The translations under genes and the position numbers were made by a program. From assembly GCF_004217335.1 (NCBI RefSeq), contig NZ_SHMP01000003.1, positions 868,001 to 932,000 on the forward strand: 64,000 nucleotides of DNA, written 5' to 3'. This stretch comes from Natrinema hispanicum. GTDB taxonomy: Archaea > Halobacteriota > Halobacteria > Halobacteriales > Natrialbaceae. Shown here piece after piece: positions 16,925 through 25,935 of the stretch. The notes under the pieces are model-generated. The model was not told where the DNA came from, searched no databases, and was given only the letters and a program-made list of their open reading frames with translations. The stretch's first letter is position 1, and each line of letters starts with the position of its first letter.

Positions 16925-16958
16925 CGAGAACCGAGCGCGCCGCGTCTCGCGGTTCTCG
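16925..16958 (-). terminator. Hairpin downstream of the M29 aminopeptidase
   Basis: CGAGAACCG (16925-16933) pairs perfectly with CGGTTCTCG (16950-16958) across a 16-base loop, 26 bases past the end of the minus-strand aminopeptidase gene. It could be a transcript 3'-end hairpin; no T-run follows it. Confidence 0.35.
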
Positions 16959-16983
16959 CTTACGTCGTTCGCTCCGAACCGCG

Positions 16984-18078
16984 CTACTCCTCGAACCCGT
17001 CTTCGAATCGGAACGTCCCGTCACGCTGGACGACCTCGCCGTCGACTTCGATGAACGAATCCTCGCTCATGTCGACGATCATGTCGACGTGGACCGCCGA
17101 CTCGTTCTGTTCGTTGTCCTCGCCGACGGTGTCGTCGTAGGCCCGACCGACGGCCATGTGGACGGTGTCGCCCATTTTCTCGTCGAAGAGCATGTTGTAG
17201 GTGAACTGGTCGATGTCGCGATTCATGCCGATGCCCAGTTCTCCGAGTCGGCGCGCGCCGTCGTCGGTATTGAGGACTTCCGTCAGGACGTCCTCGTTTT
17301 TCGCCGCCGAATGGTCGACGACCTCGCCGCCCTCGAACTCGAGATAGACGTCCGTGATCTCGCGACCCTGATGATACAGCGGCATGTCGAACAGGACCTC
17401 ACCTTCGACGCTGTCGGGTTTGGGTGCAGTAAAGACCTCGCCACCGGGAAGGTTGTGTTCGCCGTGGTCGTTCAGCGTCGGATTGCCGTCGACGGACATG
17501 GTCACGTCGGTCGTGTCGCCGCTTTTGATGCGGACCTCGTCGGCGGGGTCCATGATCTCGACCATGTGTTCCTGATGCTCGCGCTGGGCCTCCCAGTCTT
17601 TGTTGACGGCGTCCCAGACGAAGTTCTCGTAGCCTTCGGTGCTCATCTCTGCGAGCTGGGCGTTGGCGGGCGCGGGGAACTGGGTGAGACACCAGCGTTT
17701 TGAGAGCCGTTCGTTCAAGATGGGCCGGTGGGCCTGCTGGTAGGCGGCGCTGATCTCGGGGTCGACGTCGCTTGTCTGGGTGACGTTGTCGCTGGCCCGG
17801 ATCGCGATGTAGACGTCGCTGTTTTCGACGAGCGCGCGTTCGTGCTCGGGCGTCTCGAACTCGCCGTCGGACGCCCGCAGGAAGGCCCGCTGACTTCGCT
17901 TGCCGGTTCGCTGACTCGTCGTCACGGGGTTTGCCCCCTGATCGCCGATCACTTCGTGAAGCGCGACGACCAGGTCCTCGGCGACCGGATGGGCGTCGAT
18001 GATAACGTTGTCACCCTCCTCCAGATCGACCGAGTGGTTGGCAATGATCTCGGCGTGTTCCCGAATGCGTGGATCCAT
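16984..18078 (-). CDS. M29 family metallo-aminopeptidase
   Basis: 364 residues, standard length for the AmpS/aminopeptidase T family, which removes N-terminal residues using a two-metal site. Typical segments are NVIIDAHPVAEDLV near the N-terminus, NLPGGEVFTAPK, YLEFEGGEVVDHSA, LGELGIGMNRDI and the C-terminal HMAVGRAYDD with SAVHVDMIVD. These hold the expected Glu, His and Asp metal ligands. A shorter related protein is encoded at 59288-60244. Confidence 0.93.
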   Translation of the reverse strand: MDPRIREHAEIIANHSVDLEEGDNVIIDAHPVAEDLVVALHEVIGDQGANPVTTSQRTGKRSQRAFLRASDGEFETPEHERALVENSDVYIAIRASDNVTQTSDVDPEISAAYQQAHRPILNERLSKRWCLTQFPAPANAQLAEMSTEGYENFVWDAVNKDWEAQREHQEHMVEIMDPADEVRIKSGDTTDVTMSVDGNPTLNDHGEHNLPGGEVFTAPKPDSVEGEVLFDMPLYHQGREITDVYLEFEGGEVVDHSAAKNEDVLTEVLNTDDGARRLGELGIGMNRDIDQFTYNMLFDEKMGDTVHMAVGRAYDDTVGEDNEQNESAVHVDMIVDMSEDSFIEVDGEVVQRDGTFRFEDGFEE

Positions 18079-18157
18079 GTCCCGGTATTAGAAGGGGAGG
18101 GAAAAAACGGTTCGTGATGCGGAGCGTCGCCGACATGAGGCGTCCGCCCTGCTGTCG

Positions 18158-18304
18158 TCAGCGCTCGCCGCGCATCCCATCGCGGAACTCGAGGACGGTT
18201 CGTCGCAAGAGCAGATATCCAAAGAAGACCAGCGACAGCAAAATGGCGACGACCGCGATGATGACGGGGTCGTCGGGGAGAAGGCCAATGATGGTATCCA
18301 GCAT
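18158..18304 (-). CDS. 48-residue single-span membrane protein
   Basis: Starts MLDTIIGLLPDDPVIIAVV, has one strongly hydrophobic helix (about residues 13-33, ending FFGYLLL), then a positively charged tail RRTVLEFRDGMRGER. The coding sense follows the haloarchaeal pattern of hydrophobic span plus charged end, and it occupies the gap between the M29 gene and the phosphoesterase region. Too short for routine gene callers. The function is unknown. Confidence 0.65.
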   Translation of the reverse strand: MLDTIIGLLPDDPVIIAVVAILLSLVFFGYLLLRRTVLEFRDGMRGER

Positions 18305-18661
18305 ACGCGGCCGCTACACTGTCACTGTGGTTAACCGTTTCGACCTCGATCGGTTGTATGCGTACCCGTACCGCTGTAACTAAAATCGGAATTTCAGCTT
18401 GCGCCGACTATAACGTGGCGTGTCCCGTTCGTCTACGTAGGCCTCGAGTCGGCTGGCACGCCCACCGTGGCAACCTCGCACTCGAGGCCTGTCGCCCTCC
18501 CTGCGACACACCGGCCGTGCGACGGCTGCCTGCCCCCCAGATTCGTCGTGACGGCCGGCACCCTCTGACATCGCCCCCGCGTCACTCCCCGCTGGCGTCG
18601 TCCTCCAGTCCGAATCGCGTGCCGTCATGTTCGCGTTCGCCGTCCGTTTCTGTGTCTCGCG
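18305..18661. other. Intergenic region without a convincing gene
   Basis: About 350 bases. Short frames exist on both strands but have basic, proline- and arginine-rich compositions typical of shadows in GC-rich DNA. A 27-codon GTG frame (18582-18665, minus) overlaps the phosphoesterase stop as GTGA and is acidic, but it is too short to support as a gene. I see no RNA gene or repeat here. Confidence 0.4.
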
Positions 18662-19177
18662 TCACGCCGGCCGAACCTCGAACGACTCGATCGGTGTTCC
18701 GTCCGGCCGTTGGATCGTCCCGTCGAGCCCGCCGTCGTCGCCGTCCTTGAGGACGGCAAACCCTGGCCGATTTCCGCGCGGATCGGCGTGGCTGCCCGGG
18801 TTGAGCAAGGTGACGTCGTCGGTCTCGACGACTGTCGGTCGATGGCTGTGTCCGAAGACGACGAGGTCGGCACCGCGCGAGCGGCCGAACATCGCGAGTC
18901 CGGTCTCGCCGCCGTCCTGTCGGTGGGTGACGGCGATTCGGATGCCATTTGCCTCGACAACACGGGCCGTCGGCAGTCGATCTCGTACTGCAGCGCTGTC
19001 GGCGTTTCCGTGGACCGCAAAGAAACGGTCACACTCCGCTTGAAACGCCTCGAGTGCTGCTTCGCTTGTGAAATCGCCTGCGTGAACGACGACGTCAGCC
19101 TCGCAGGCGGCGGTCAGCGCTTCGCCCTCGAGTTCGTGGCCCTGTGGACTGTGCGTGTCCGAGAAGATCGCGATCAT
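18662..19177 (-). CDS. YfcE/MJ0936-type metallophosphoesterase
   Basis: 171 residues with all calcineurin-like phosphoesterase motifs in order: FSDTHSPQGH (Asp-x-His), VVHAGDFTS (Gly-Asp), AVHGNADSAA (GN-x-D variant), and VFGHSHRPTV (Gly-His-x-His), binding two metals. The family hydrolyses phosphodiesters; the natural substrate in archaea is not known. The ATG at 19177 is preferred because the first motif then starts at residue 5, as usual; a longer frame to 19231 exists. Confidence 0.92.
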   Translation of the reverse strand: MIAIFSDTHSPQGHELEGEALTAACEADVVVHAGDFTSEAALEAFQAECDRFFAVHGNADSAAVRDRLPTARVVEANGIRIAVTHRQDGGETGLAMFGRSRGADLVVFGHSHRPTVVETDDVTLLNPGSHADPRGNRPGFAVLKDGDDGGLDGTIQRPDGTPIESFEVRPA

Positions 19178-19324
19178 GGTCGCAGTTGGCCCGGCAGTGA
19201 CAGGTTCCTTTCGGATATGGTCGCCGCCCATCGTCGACTGTGGTCACACTCGAGAATTCTGGCCTGCCGAAGGCAGTTCTAGCGCGGCTTATACTTTTAG
19301 GGGACCCGTTCGTAATCATCGCTG

Positions 19325-20269
19325 ATGGCCAGTAGTACCTCCGTCGTCCTCGCCGCGCTGTTCGCAAACGGTGCGATCGCGGCGCTGAAGTTCGGCGGCT
19401 TTCTGCTCACGGGGAGTCCCGCCATGCTGTCGGAGACGTATCACTCGATTTCGGACACGGGCAATCAGGTCTTCCTGCTGATCGGAATCAAATACGGCGC
19501 ACAGGAAGCCACCCGTAGCCACCCGTTCGGCCACGGCAAGGCGCAGTTCTTCTACAGCTTACTCGTCAGCGTCATGCTCTTTGGCATCGCCGGCTGGGAG
19601 AGCGCACGCCACGGGATCAGCGCGTTGCGAGCGGGTGGCGTCCACCGGGCCAGCGAGAACGTCACGCTACTCGGGCAGACGTTCGATCCGGTCTACGTCA
19701 ACTACGCCGTGTTACTTGGGGCGATCGCCTTTGAGTCCTACGCGCTCTGGAAGGCCTATCAGGGCATCAGCCGCCAGATGGACAAGTACGGCTGGACGAC
19801 CTTCCGCGAAGCGTTTCGCAAGACCAGCGACGTGACGACGCTGACCGCGCTCACCGAGGACACCATCGCGCTCTCGGGTGCAGGGATCGCCCTCTTCGGC
19901 ATTTATCTCACGCGAGTCACCGAAAACCCGATGTACGACGCCGGCGCGGCGCTCATTATCGGGATCATGCTCATGGGCTTTGCCGTCGCGCTCGCCTGGG
20001 AGAACAAGCGGCTCATCCTCGGCGAAAGCCTGCCAAAAGCCGACGAGGACGAACTGCGGGCGATCGTCAGAGAGTGGGACGGCGTCACCGACCTCGTCGA
20101 CTTCCGGACGGTCTACTTCGGGGCCGAGGAACTGCTCGTCACCGCCGATGTCGCCTTCGAGCCCGACCTTGACGCCGAGACGATCGACGACCGCATTACC
20201 GACCTCGAGAGTGCCCTGAAAGCCCACGACGACCAGATCCAGCGCGTCTACATCGAACCCGAAGCGTAG
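19325..20269 (+). CDS. Cation diffusion facilitator (CDF) transporter
   Basis: 314 residues with about six membrane helices and a C-terminal cytoplasmic domain. It has the CDF metal-site helix ETYHSISDTGNQ (His and Asp), then HPFGHGKAQFFY after helix 2, and a second metal-site helix ALTEDTIALSGAGIAL. Exports Zn(II), Fe(II), Mn(II) or similar ions by proton exchange. No operator-like sequence is evident; metal specificity cannot be decided. Confidence 0.93.
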   Translation: MASSTSVVLAALFANGAIAALKFGGFLLTGSPAMLSETYHSISDTGNQVFLLIGIKYGAQEATRSHPFGHGKAQFFYSLLVSVMLFGIAGWESARHGISALRAGGVHRASENVTLLGQTFDPVYVNYAVLLGAIAFESYALWKAYQGISRQMDKYGWTTFREAFRKTSDVTTLTALTEDTIALSGAGIALFGIYLTRVTENPMYDAGAALIIGIMLMGFAVALAWENKRLILGESLPKADEDELRAIVREWDGVTDLVDFRTVYFGAEELLVTADVAFEPDLDAETIDDRITDLESALKAHDDQIQRVYIEPEA

Positions 20270-20284
20270 CGATGCCCGCGCTAC

Positions 20285-20695
20285 CTAGTCGCCGGTTTCC
20301 TCGTTCCGATCGTCGTAGACGGCGACCACCGTCGATCCCGGCGGCCGGTCGTTTAGCACTGCCGTGACCGTCGTTTCCTCGAGATCCACTGTCGAGTGAA
20401 GTCGCTGCCGCCCGGCTCCGGTTTCGACGGCGACCGCGACGTCTGTCGGACTCGCACCGGGTGGCAGCGCCGTCGGATCGTAATCGAGTGTGATCCGGAT
20501 CGCCTCGATCGCTCGAAGTTCGTCGCATGCGACGAGGTCGACGGGCGCACTCAGCGCAGCCGCCGGCACCTCGCTGTCGCTTCCGGCGAGCCCAAACGCC
20601 TCCGGGACCACGGTCGCCACGACAGCGACGCGGGCACCCACCTGCTCGAGGCTGTATTCCGCGACGGTACTGGCATCGTATCCAGGGATTGCCAT
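20285..20695 (-). CDS. Hypothetical beta-rich acidic protein
   Basis: 136 residues, no recognisable catalytic motif. Regular alternation of hydrophobic strands (VAVVATVV, AIRITLDYD, TDVAVAVETG, TTVTAVLNDR, TVVAVYDD) suggests a small beta-sandwich domain, with a central acidic segment. Convergent with the CDF gene (15-base gap) and divergent from the helicase. The function is not known. Confidence 0.65.
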   Translation of the reverse strand: MAIPGYDASTVAEYSLEQVGARVAVVATVVPEAFGLAGSDSEVPAAALSAPVDLVACDELRAIEAIRITLDYDPTALPPGASPTDVAVAVETGAGRQRLHSTVDLEETTVTAVLNDRPPGSTVVAVYDDRNEETGD

Positions 20696-20805
20696 ACCGG
20701 AGGCAGCGTCTCGAGATATATGGCCCTAGACCGCGCGGTTGCCGGCCGGTCGAATGAGGTCCGTGCCCTCAGCCGATCGGGGAGCGCCGATCGAATCGAG
20801 ACGAA

Positions 20806-20817
20806 CGTTTTTATCGC
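20806..20817 (+). promoter_or_regulatory. TATA element for the XPD-like helicase
   Basis: ACGTTTTTATCG lies about 27 bases before the GTG start at 20839, matching a leaderless haloarchaeal transcript and supporting GTG as the start codon. Confidence 0.5.
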
Positions 20818-20838
20818 AGCACGAACCACTCACGGACT

Positions 20839-23007
20839 GTGTCTGAGACCGGGTATCTGCGCTTTTTCCCGTACGACCGGCCGTACGAGAATCAGCGCGA
20901 GGCGATGGACCGCATCCACAACGCCCTCACGCGGGGCCAGAACGTCCTCTTCGAGGGGGCCTGTGGGACCGGCAAGACCCTCTCGTCGCTGGTGCCGGCG
21001 CTTGAAGTCGCCCGCGAGCAGGACAAGACGGTCGTCATCACGACGAACGTCCACCAGCAGATGCGTCAGTTCGTCGCCGAGGCTCGCGCGATCACGCGCG
21101 AAGAACAGATTCGTGCGGTTGTCTTCAAAGGCAAGTCCTCGATGTGTCACATCGACGTCGGCTATGAGGAGTGTCAGGCCCTGCGGGACAACACCCGCGC
21201 CCTCGTCGACGCCGAACGTGATCGGACGCAACTCGAGCGCCGCCAGCGAGAACTGCTGGCCGAAAGTCAGGACGGCGACGGCTCGGCGGCCGACGCCCGA
21301 TCGGCGGTGATGGACGAACTCGAGACTATCGAAGAGCGACTCGAGGAACTCGAGGAGCAAAACGTCTGTGACTATTACCGAAACAACCTGACCGGGGATA
21401 CGGACGACTTCTTCGCGTGGCTCTTCGAGGACGTTCGCACGCCCGACGAGATCTACGAGTACGCAGACCGGCAGGAACTCTGTGGGTACGAACTTCTGAA
21501 GGAGGGCATCGAGGGTGTCGATCTGGTCGTCTGTAACTACCACCACCTGCTCGATTCGACGATTCGCGAACAGTTCTTCCGGTGGCTGGGTCGCGATCCC
21601 GAGGACGTGATCGCCGTCTTCGACGAGGCCCACAACGTCGAGGACGCCGCTCGTGAGCACGCCACCCGGACCTGTTCGGAGCGGACGTTCGACTCGGCGC
21701 TCGACGAACTCGCCGACACCGACGACCCACGCGCAGACGACGCCGCGAACGTCCTCTCGGCGTTTCACCGCGCGCTCGTCGAGACCTACGAGGACTCCTT
21801 TGGCTTCGGCGAGCGCGAGCAGATCGGCGACAACTGGACCGACGTCCCCATCGCCAACGACGACCGCAAGGACGACCTCACCCTCGAGTTCCTCCAGCGC
21901 TACACCGGGCAGGGGATCGGCGAGGATCTCGAGGCTGCGATGCAACTCGGCCAGGAGTTAGACGAGGAGTACGAAGAAGCGTATCGAGAGGGTGAGACGG
22001 CCACGCGCACGGAGTGTCAGACCCTCCAGGCCGCGGCCTTTGTCAGCGCGTGGATGAACGAAGGCTCGAAGGAGGGACTGTACCCGGTCGTCTCCGTTAC
22101 GCGCGACGCCGGCACCGACGAGGTCTACGGCCGCGCGGAACTCTACACCTGCCTCCCGCGGCAGGTGACCGGGCGGCTGTTCGAGGAGGTCCACGCGACA
22201 GTCCTGATGAGCGCGACCATCCAGCCGTTCGAGGTCACCGAAGACGTACTGGGACTCGAGAACGCTGTGACGATGGCCTACGGGCTCGGCTTCCCCGAGG
22301 AAAACCGCCGGACGTACGCCGTCGAGACGCCGCCGCTGTTCTCGTCGGATCGCGATGATCCCGTGGTTCAAAACGAGGTGACCGAAACGATCCACGACGC
22401 CGTCCGGATGACGCCCGGTAACACGCTCGCTTTCTTCCCCAACTACGGCGAGGCCAGCCGGTACGCAAAGCGCCTCGAGAACAGAAGCGACCGGCCGGTC
22501 TATCTAGACGAGCCGGGCGAGGCCGTCGAAGACCTCCGTCAGGAGTTCGTCGCGGACGACGACGCGGTGTTGTGTACCTCGCTGTGGGGCACCCTCGCGG
22601 AGGGGGTGAGTTTCGACGGCGACGACGCCCATACGGTGTTGGTCGTCGGCGTGCCCTACCCGCATCTGGACGATCGGGCCGAGGCCGTCCAGGAGGCCTA
22701 CGACGCTGCCTTCGATGGCACCGACACCGGCTGGCGCTACGCCGTCGAGATCCCGACGGTTCGCAAGACCAGACAGGCGCTGGGACGGGTCATCCGCTCG
22801 CCCGAGGAAGTCGGCGTCCGCGCGTTGCTCGACCGGCGTTACTCGAGGCGAGCGAAGTCGGAACTGGGCAGGTACAGCGTCAACGGCACGTTTCCACACG
22901 CAGAACGCGAGGAACTGATCGACATCGAACCGGGAAAACTCAAGTTCGCGATGCGCAACTTCTACGGCGACCACGACGCGTACGACGGCGAGCCGCCGGC
23001 ACCGTAG
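20839..23007 (+). CDS. XPD/Rad3-like superfamily 2 DNA helicase
   Basis: 722 residues starting with GTG. Walker A is EGACGTGKTLSSL (residues about 34-46), the DEAH box is VFDEAHN near 260, and helicase motifs V-VI are GVPYPHLDD and LGRVIRS. Four cysteines between motifs Ia and II (within KSSMCHIDVGYEEC, NVCDYY and VVCNYHH or QELCGYE) could hold the Fe-S cluster typical of XPD/DinG helicases. A Glu-rich helical stretch sits at residues about 125-175. Probable 5'-3' DNA repair helicase. Confidence 0.93.
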   Translation: MSETGYLRFFPYDRPYENQREAMDRIHNALTRGQNVLFEGACGTGKTLSSLVPALEVAREQDKTVVITTNVHQQMRQFVAEARAITREEQIRAVVFKGKSSMCHIDVGYEECQALRDNTRALVDAERDRTQLERRQRELLAESQDGDGSAADARSAVMDELETIEERLEELEEQNVCDYYRNNLTGDTDDFFAWLFEDVRTPDEIYEYADRQELCGYELLKEGIEGVDLVVCNYHHLLDSTIREQFFRWLGRDPEDVIAVFDEAHNVEDAAREHATRTCSERTFDSALDELADTDDPRADDAANVLSAFHRALVETYEDSFGFGEREQIGDNWTDVPIANDDRKDDLTLEFLQRYTGQGIGEDLEAAMQLGQELDEEYEEAYREGETATRTECQTLQAAAFVSAWMNEGSKEGLYPVVSVTRDAGTDEVYGRAELYTCLPRQVTGRLFEEVHATVLMSATIQPFEVTEDVLGLENAVTMAYGLGFPEENRRTYAVETPPLFSSDRDDPVVQNEVTETIHDAVRMTPGNTLAFFPNYGEASRYAKRLENRSDRPVYLDEPGEAVEDLRQEFVADDDAVLCTSLWGTLAEGVSFDGDDAHTVLVVGVPYPHLDDRAEAVQEAYDAAFDGTDTGWRYAVEIPTVRKTRQALGRVIRSPEEVGVRALLDRRYSRRAKSELGRYSVNGTFPHAEREELIDIEPGKLKFAMRNFYGDHDAYDGEPPAP

Positions 23008-23047
23008 GCTTGCTCGCGGTAAGCCGCTGGCTGCTGTGCGCTGCCCC

Positions 23048-23365
23048 TCAGTCAGCAGCCACTGTCTCGAGCGGCTCCCAGTCCTGATAGCCACCGGCCA
23101 TACTCACGACGCGCTCGGCGTCGCCGTACTCCGTGATGAGCCGGGCGGCTTGAATCGACGAGTTGCCCCGGTAACAGTAGACGACGACCTCGTCAGCCCA
23201 GTCGCGGTCGACGACGGTTTCCTCGAGTTCCTCGATAGTGACGTGGTCAGCCTTGGGGAGGTGGCCGTCGGCGTAGTCTTCGTCCTCGCGGATGTCGATC
23301 AGGTCGAATTCGTCGCCGCGCTCGAGGCGTTCGCGAACCGTCTCGGTGGATACTTCCTCGATCAT
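23048..23365 (-). CDS. Single-domain rhodanese
   Basis: 105 residues. Complete rhodanese fold with EFDLIDIREDEDYADGHLPKA, the active-site loop YCYRGNSSIQ carrying the persulfide Cys, and the C-terminal MAGGYQDWE motif. The start overlaps the stop of the TusA-like gene by 4 bases. Together with the upstream transporter and TusA it forms a sulfane-sulfur uptake and relay operon; it probably accepts or donates sulfur from thiosulfate-derived persulfide. Confidence 0.92.
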   Translation of the reverse strand: MIEEVSTETVRERLERGDEFDLIDIREDEDYADGHLPKADHVTIEELEETVVDRDWADEVVVYCYRGNSSIQAARLITEYGDAERVVSMAGGYQDWEPLETVAAD

Positions 23366-23658
23366 GCTCGCTTTCGGAGGTAGATGCGGTAGGTTGCGTC
23401 GCCGCTGCGCCAGACCTGTGCCTCGGCGTCGTCGCCGACGGCGCGGGGCACGTTTTCCGTACAGGGGACGTGATCGGTCTCTTGGACGAGCAACTCGCCC
23501 GCCTCGAGTTCCTGCAGGCCTTTCTTGGCCTCGACCTGCGGGTAGGGACAGACCTCGCCGGTCATGTCCTGGACGAGGTCGGCCTCCTCGAGCAGTGCTT
23601 CGGCGTCGTCGTCGGTCAATTCGTCTGGCGTGTTCGTGACGTCGTCGATGGATGGCAT
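23362..23658 (-). CDS. TusA/SirA family sulfur carrier
   Basis: 98 residues. The family motif is MTGEVCPYPQVEAKKGLQE, where Cys of CPYP is the sulfur-carrying residue; the C-terminal strand pattern (ELLVQETDHVPC and TYRIYLRKR) matches the TusA fold. A second Cys at DHVPC is common in YeeD-like proteins. Such proteins relay thiosulfate-derived sulfur. Encoded between the YeeE-like transporter and the rhodanese, matching the YeeE-YeeD arrangement. Confidence 0.93.
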   Translation of the reverse strand: MPSIDDVTNTPDELTDDDAEALLEEADLVQDMTGEVCPYPQVEAKKGLQELEAGELLVQETDHVPCTENVPRAVGDDAEAQVWRSGDATYRIYLRKRA

Positions 23659-23695
23659 TGGATATCGTAATGTTGGAGGTCAGTTAGCGAACGAT

Positions 23696-24868
23696 TCAGA
23701 TCGCACAGCCGACTTCGCGGTAGATCCAGTGGGTCATCACGTAGACGCCGGCGACGATGCCGACGGCTGCGATGAACGAGTGGATCGACAGCTCCGCGAT
23801 GCCGGAGTAGATGTTCCCGATGTTGCAGCCAGGGGCGAGCCGCGAGCCCGCGCCCATCATGAGGCCGCCAACGACGGCGTTGGGAAGCCGTCGGCGCTTC
23901 GGGACCCGGAGGGCGAAGTCGCCGCTCCAGAGGGCGGCGAGGAACGCGCCGACGATGACGAACGCGATCATCACCATGTCGACGGTCACGCCGACGCCCT
24001 GGCCCTGAAAGAGGATCGAACCCCAGTACTCGAACGAACCGGCGTCGACGCCGACCTGCGAGAGGAGATAACCCGTCCAGCGGGCCTCGGGGCCGGTGAC
24101 GCCGACGATCGAGACCTGGGTGAACCAGAGCACGGCGGCGGCGGTGATTCCGAGCGCCGCGGTGCGTGGGTCCCACGGTTGCTTGCTCGCGGCGATTGGG
24201 TGTCGCCACGCGCGAACGAGCCCGCGGAAATACGCGTTCGTTCCGCGTGCGAACCCGCGAAGGCCCGCGACCGGCGCGAGGAACGCAGCCGGGGTGAGCT
24301 GGGCCACGTCGGCGCGTTCGCCGAAGTCGGCGGCGGTCGACGCACGACCGGTCAGCGTCGCGTAGACGAGCAGTCCAGTGAGTGCGACTGCGAGGCCGAC
24401 CAGGCTGGCCGGGACTGACGTGACGGTAAACAGGCTCGCGCCTTCACCGAACGTCAGCGGCTCGAAGTACGTGCGCTCGAGCGTCGGGAAGGCGACAGTG
24501 AAGCCGGCGTAGCCGACGCCCATGAACAGCAACGTGAGCCAGAACTGCAGATAGCCCTCACCGGTGCGGTAGAGTGTGCCGCTGGCACAGCCACCGGCGT
24601 AGGTCATTCCGACCCCGAAGATGAAGCCGCCGACGAGCCCTGTCAGCCCCCAGTTGGGCGTCCAGAACCCTTGATAATATCCGAATTGGTACGCGATACC
24701 CCAGAAGATCATTGTCAGAAACGTCGCTGCGAGGACGCCCTTTGTGACCCGCGAGTCCTTGTACGCGAAGAAGTCCCGGAAGGCGTTGACGAAGCAGAAT
24801 CGCCCCTTCTGGAGGAAGGCTCCAAGGGCGAGTCCGACGACCGCTGCGACGAGTAGCGTTGCGACCAC
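23696..24868 (-). CDS. YeeE/YedE (TsuA-like) thiosulfate transporter
   Basis: 390 residues, about nine or ten membrane helices. The two sulfur-transport signatures of the family are visible: GMTYAGGCASGTLYRTGEG in the N-terminal half and APGCNIGNIYSG in the C-terminal half, each with the conserved Cys that passes thiosulfate through the membrane in bacterial TsuA. A GRFCFVN Cys is also present at residue about 26. It is the first gene of an operon with tusA and a rhodanese, so thiosulfate or sulfane sulfur import is a strong inference. Confidence 0.92.
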   Translation of the reverse strand: MVATLLVAAVVGLALGAFLQKGRFCFVNAFRDFFAYKDSRVTKGVLAATFLTMIFWGIAYQFGYYQGFWTPNWGLTGLVGGFIFGVGMTYAGGCASGTLYRTGEGYLQFWLTLLFMGVGYAGFTVAFPTLERTYFEPLTFGEGASLFTVTSVPASLVGLAVALTGLLVYATLTGRASTAADFGERADVAQLTPAAFLAPVAGLRGFARGTNAYFRGLVRAWRHPIAASKQPWDPRTAALGITAAAVLWFTQVSIVGVTGPEARWTGYLLSQVGVDAGSFEYWGSILFQGQGVGVTVDMVMIAFVIVGAFLAALWSGDFALRVPKRRRLPNAVVGGLMMGAGSRLAPGCNIGNIYSGIAELSIHSFIAAVGIVAGVYVMTHWIYREVGCAI

Positions 24869-25088
24869 ATCGGAACCAGTGGCCAGATGGACTTAATCCG
24901 CACCGAGCCGGCTGACGCTACCCCGACTCTTGACGCCTCTCTGTGTCGAATTCCGGAACCTCTCCCGTTTAGAACGGTCGCGGCCGGTGACGGGCCGCCG
25001 TGGTCGCTGACGGCGGTAGCAGCGATATTTGCGGGGACCTCAGACGCACTGCGGCACGCGTTTTGGCCCACAGCGCGTGTGACGACCC
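24869..25088. other. Intergenic region, promoter side of the thiosulfate operon
   Basis: 220 bases between the start of the transporter gene and the stop of the 2H phosphoesterase gene, both on the minus strand. GC-rich apart from TTTAGAACGG; no clear TATA box, gene or repeat stands out. Confidence 0.3.
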
Positions 25089-25589
25089 CTACGACGGCAA
25101 GGAGACGCGACTCACCGGTAACTTGTACGTCCCGTCCCAGAACTCGAGTTCGCTGACCGTCCACCGGACGGGCTCGATCTCGCGGTCGGCCAGCCGTTTC
25201 GCGGTCTCGATGTCGCCGCCGCGAGCCAGCGTCACGTGGGGAACGTAGTCTGTGCCTTCGAGGCCCTCGACGACGTCGAAGGCCTCGGTGAGGTCAGCGT
25301 GAATGCCCTCGAGTCCGGGGCTCTCGACGGCGAGATAGACGACGGGAGCTGATCCCAGTGGTGGGTCCTCGAAGTAGTCGATCCCCGTGATTTCGGCCTC
25401 GACGGCCGGTGCGCCCTCGAGCGCGCGGTGGGCACGGTGTTGCAGCTGTGCGACGTGATCGGCCTCGCCGAGTCGCTTGAGCAGACACGAGTGGTCCTCG
25501 CGGACGGTCTCGAAGCCGACCAGCTCGGGATAGAGGCGATCCGCGAGCTGCCGGACGCGACCGGGGACCGGGACGTTGACGCTGTACAC
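25089..25589 (-). CDS. 2H phosphoesterase / RNA 2'-5' ligase-like protein (ThpR-type)
   Basis: 166 residues. It contains the two H-x-S/T-x motifs of the 2H superfamily: DHSCLLKRL (first) and VPHVTLARG (second), here spaced by the usual ~85 residues, with the N-terminal SVNVPVPGRV opening. Members act on 2',3'-cyclic phosphates or 2'-5' RNA bonds; the first motif with HSCL is a mild variant. The cellular substrate is unknown. Promoter near 25600 is not obvious. Confidence 0.83.
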   Translation of the reverse strand: MYSVNVPVPGRVRQLADRLYPELVGFETVREDHSCLLKRLGEADHVAQLQHRAHRALEGAPAVEAEITGIDYFEDPPLGSAPVVYLAVESPGLEGIHADLTEAFDVVEGLEGTDYVPHVTLARGGDIETAKRLADREIEPVRWTVSELEFWDGTYKLPVSRVSLPS

Positions 25590-25662
25590 TTCGGTCGATA
25601 TTGGGACGAGGGAGCTATCAGTCTGGTGGTCTCGGGACTCGACGCCGCTGCCGATGGCCAGT

Positions 25663-25857
25663 TTAGATTCGGTCGAGCAACCAGAGCACGATCAGGACGG
25701 CGATCGCGAGCTGGACGATCACGAAGAAGGGGCCGAGCAGCCAGGCGAGCCCGCTGATCACTGCCTCGAGGACCTCGAGGACGAGCAAGACGGCGATCAG
25801 TCCGAGGACGAGTTTTAGTAGCGTCTCGACCTCGAGTTCGCCGCGAATGTCAGACAT
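25663..25857 (-). CDS. 64-residue two-helix membrane protein
   Basis: Starts MSDIRGELEVETLLKLVLG; two hydrophobic helices follow, about residues 14-33 (LVLGLIAVLLVLEVL) and 41-60 (LGPFFVIVQLAIAVLIV), with a short DRI tail. This matches small haloarchaeal membrane proteins with an acidic N-terminal segment. No binding motif. The function is unknown; divergent from the next gene. Confidence 0.75.
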   Translation of the reverse strand: MSDIRGELEVETLLKLVLGLIAVLLVLEVLEAVISGLAWLLGPFFVIVQLAIAVLIVLWLLDRI

Positions 25858-25935
25858 ACACCCTCATATCATGGCGAATGTATGAAAAATATACCGTTAC
25901 TGTGTCGGAAAGACCTATTTAGATGGCCATAACAT

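Noticed and set aside
18380..18665. Reading frames in the gap between the small membrane protein and the phosphoesterase, including a GTGA-coupled 27-codon frame
   Set aside because: The longer frames have basic, Pro/Arg-rich compositions unlike other proteins here. The coupled frame is acidic but only 27 codons, too short to support without conservation data.
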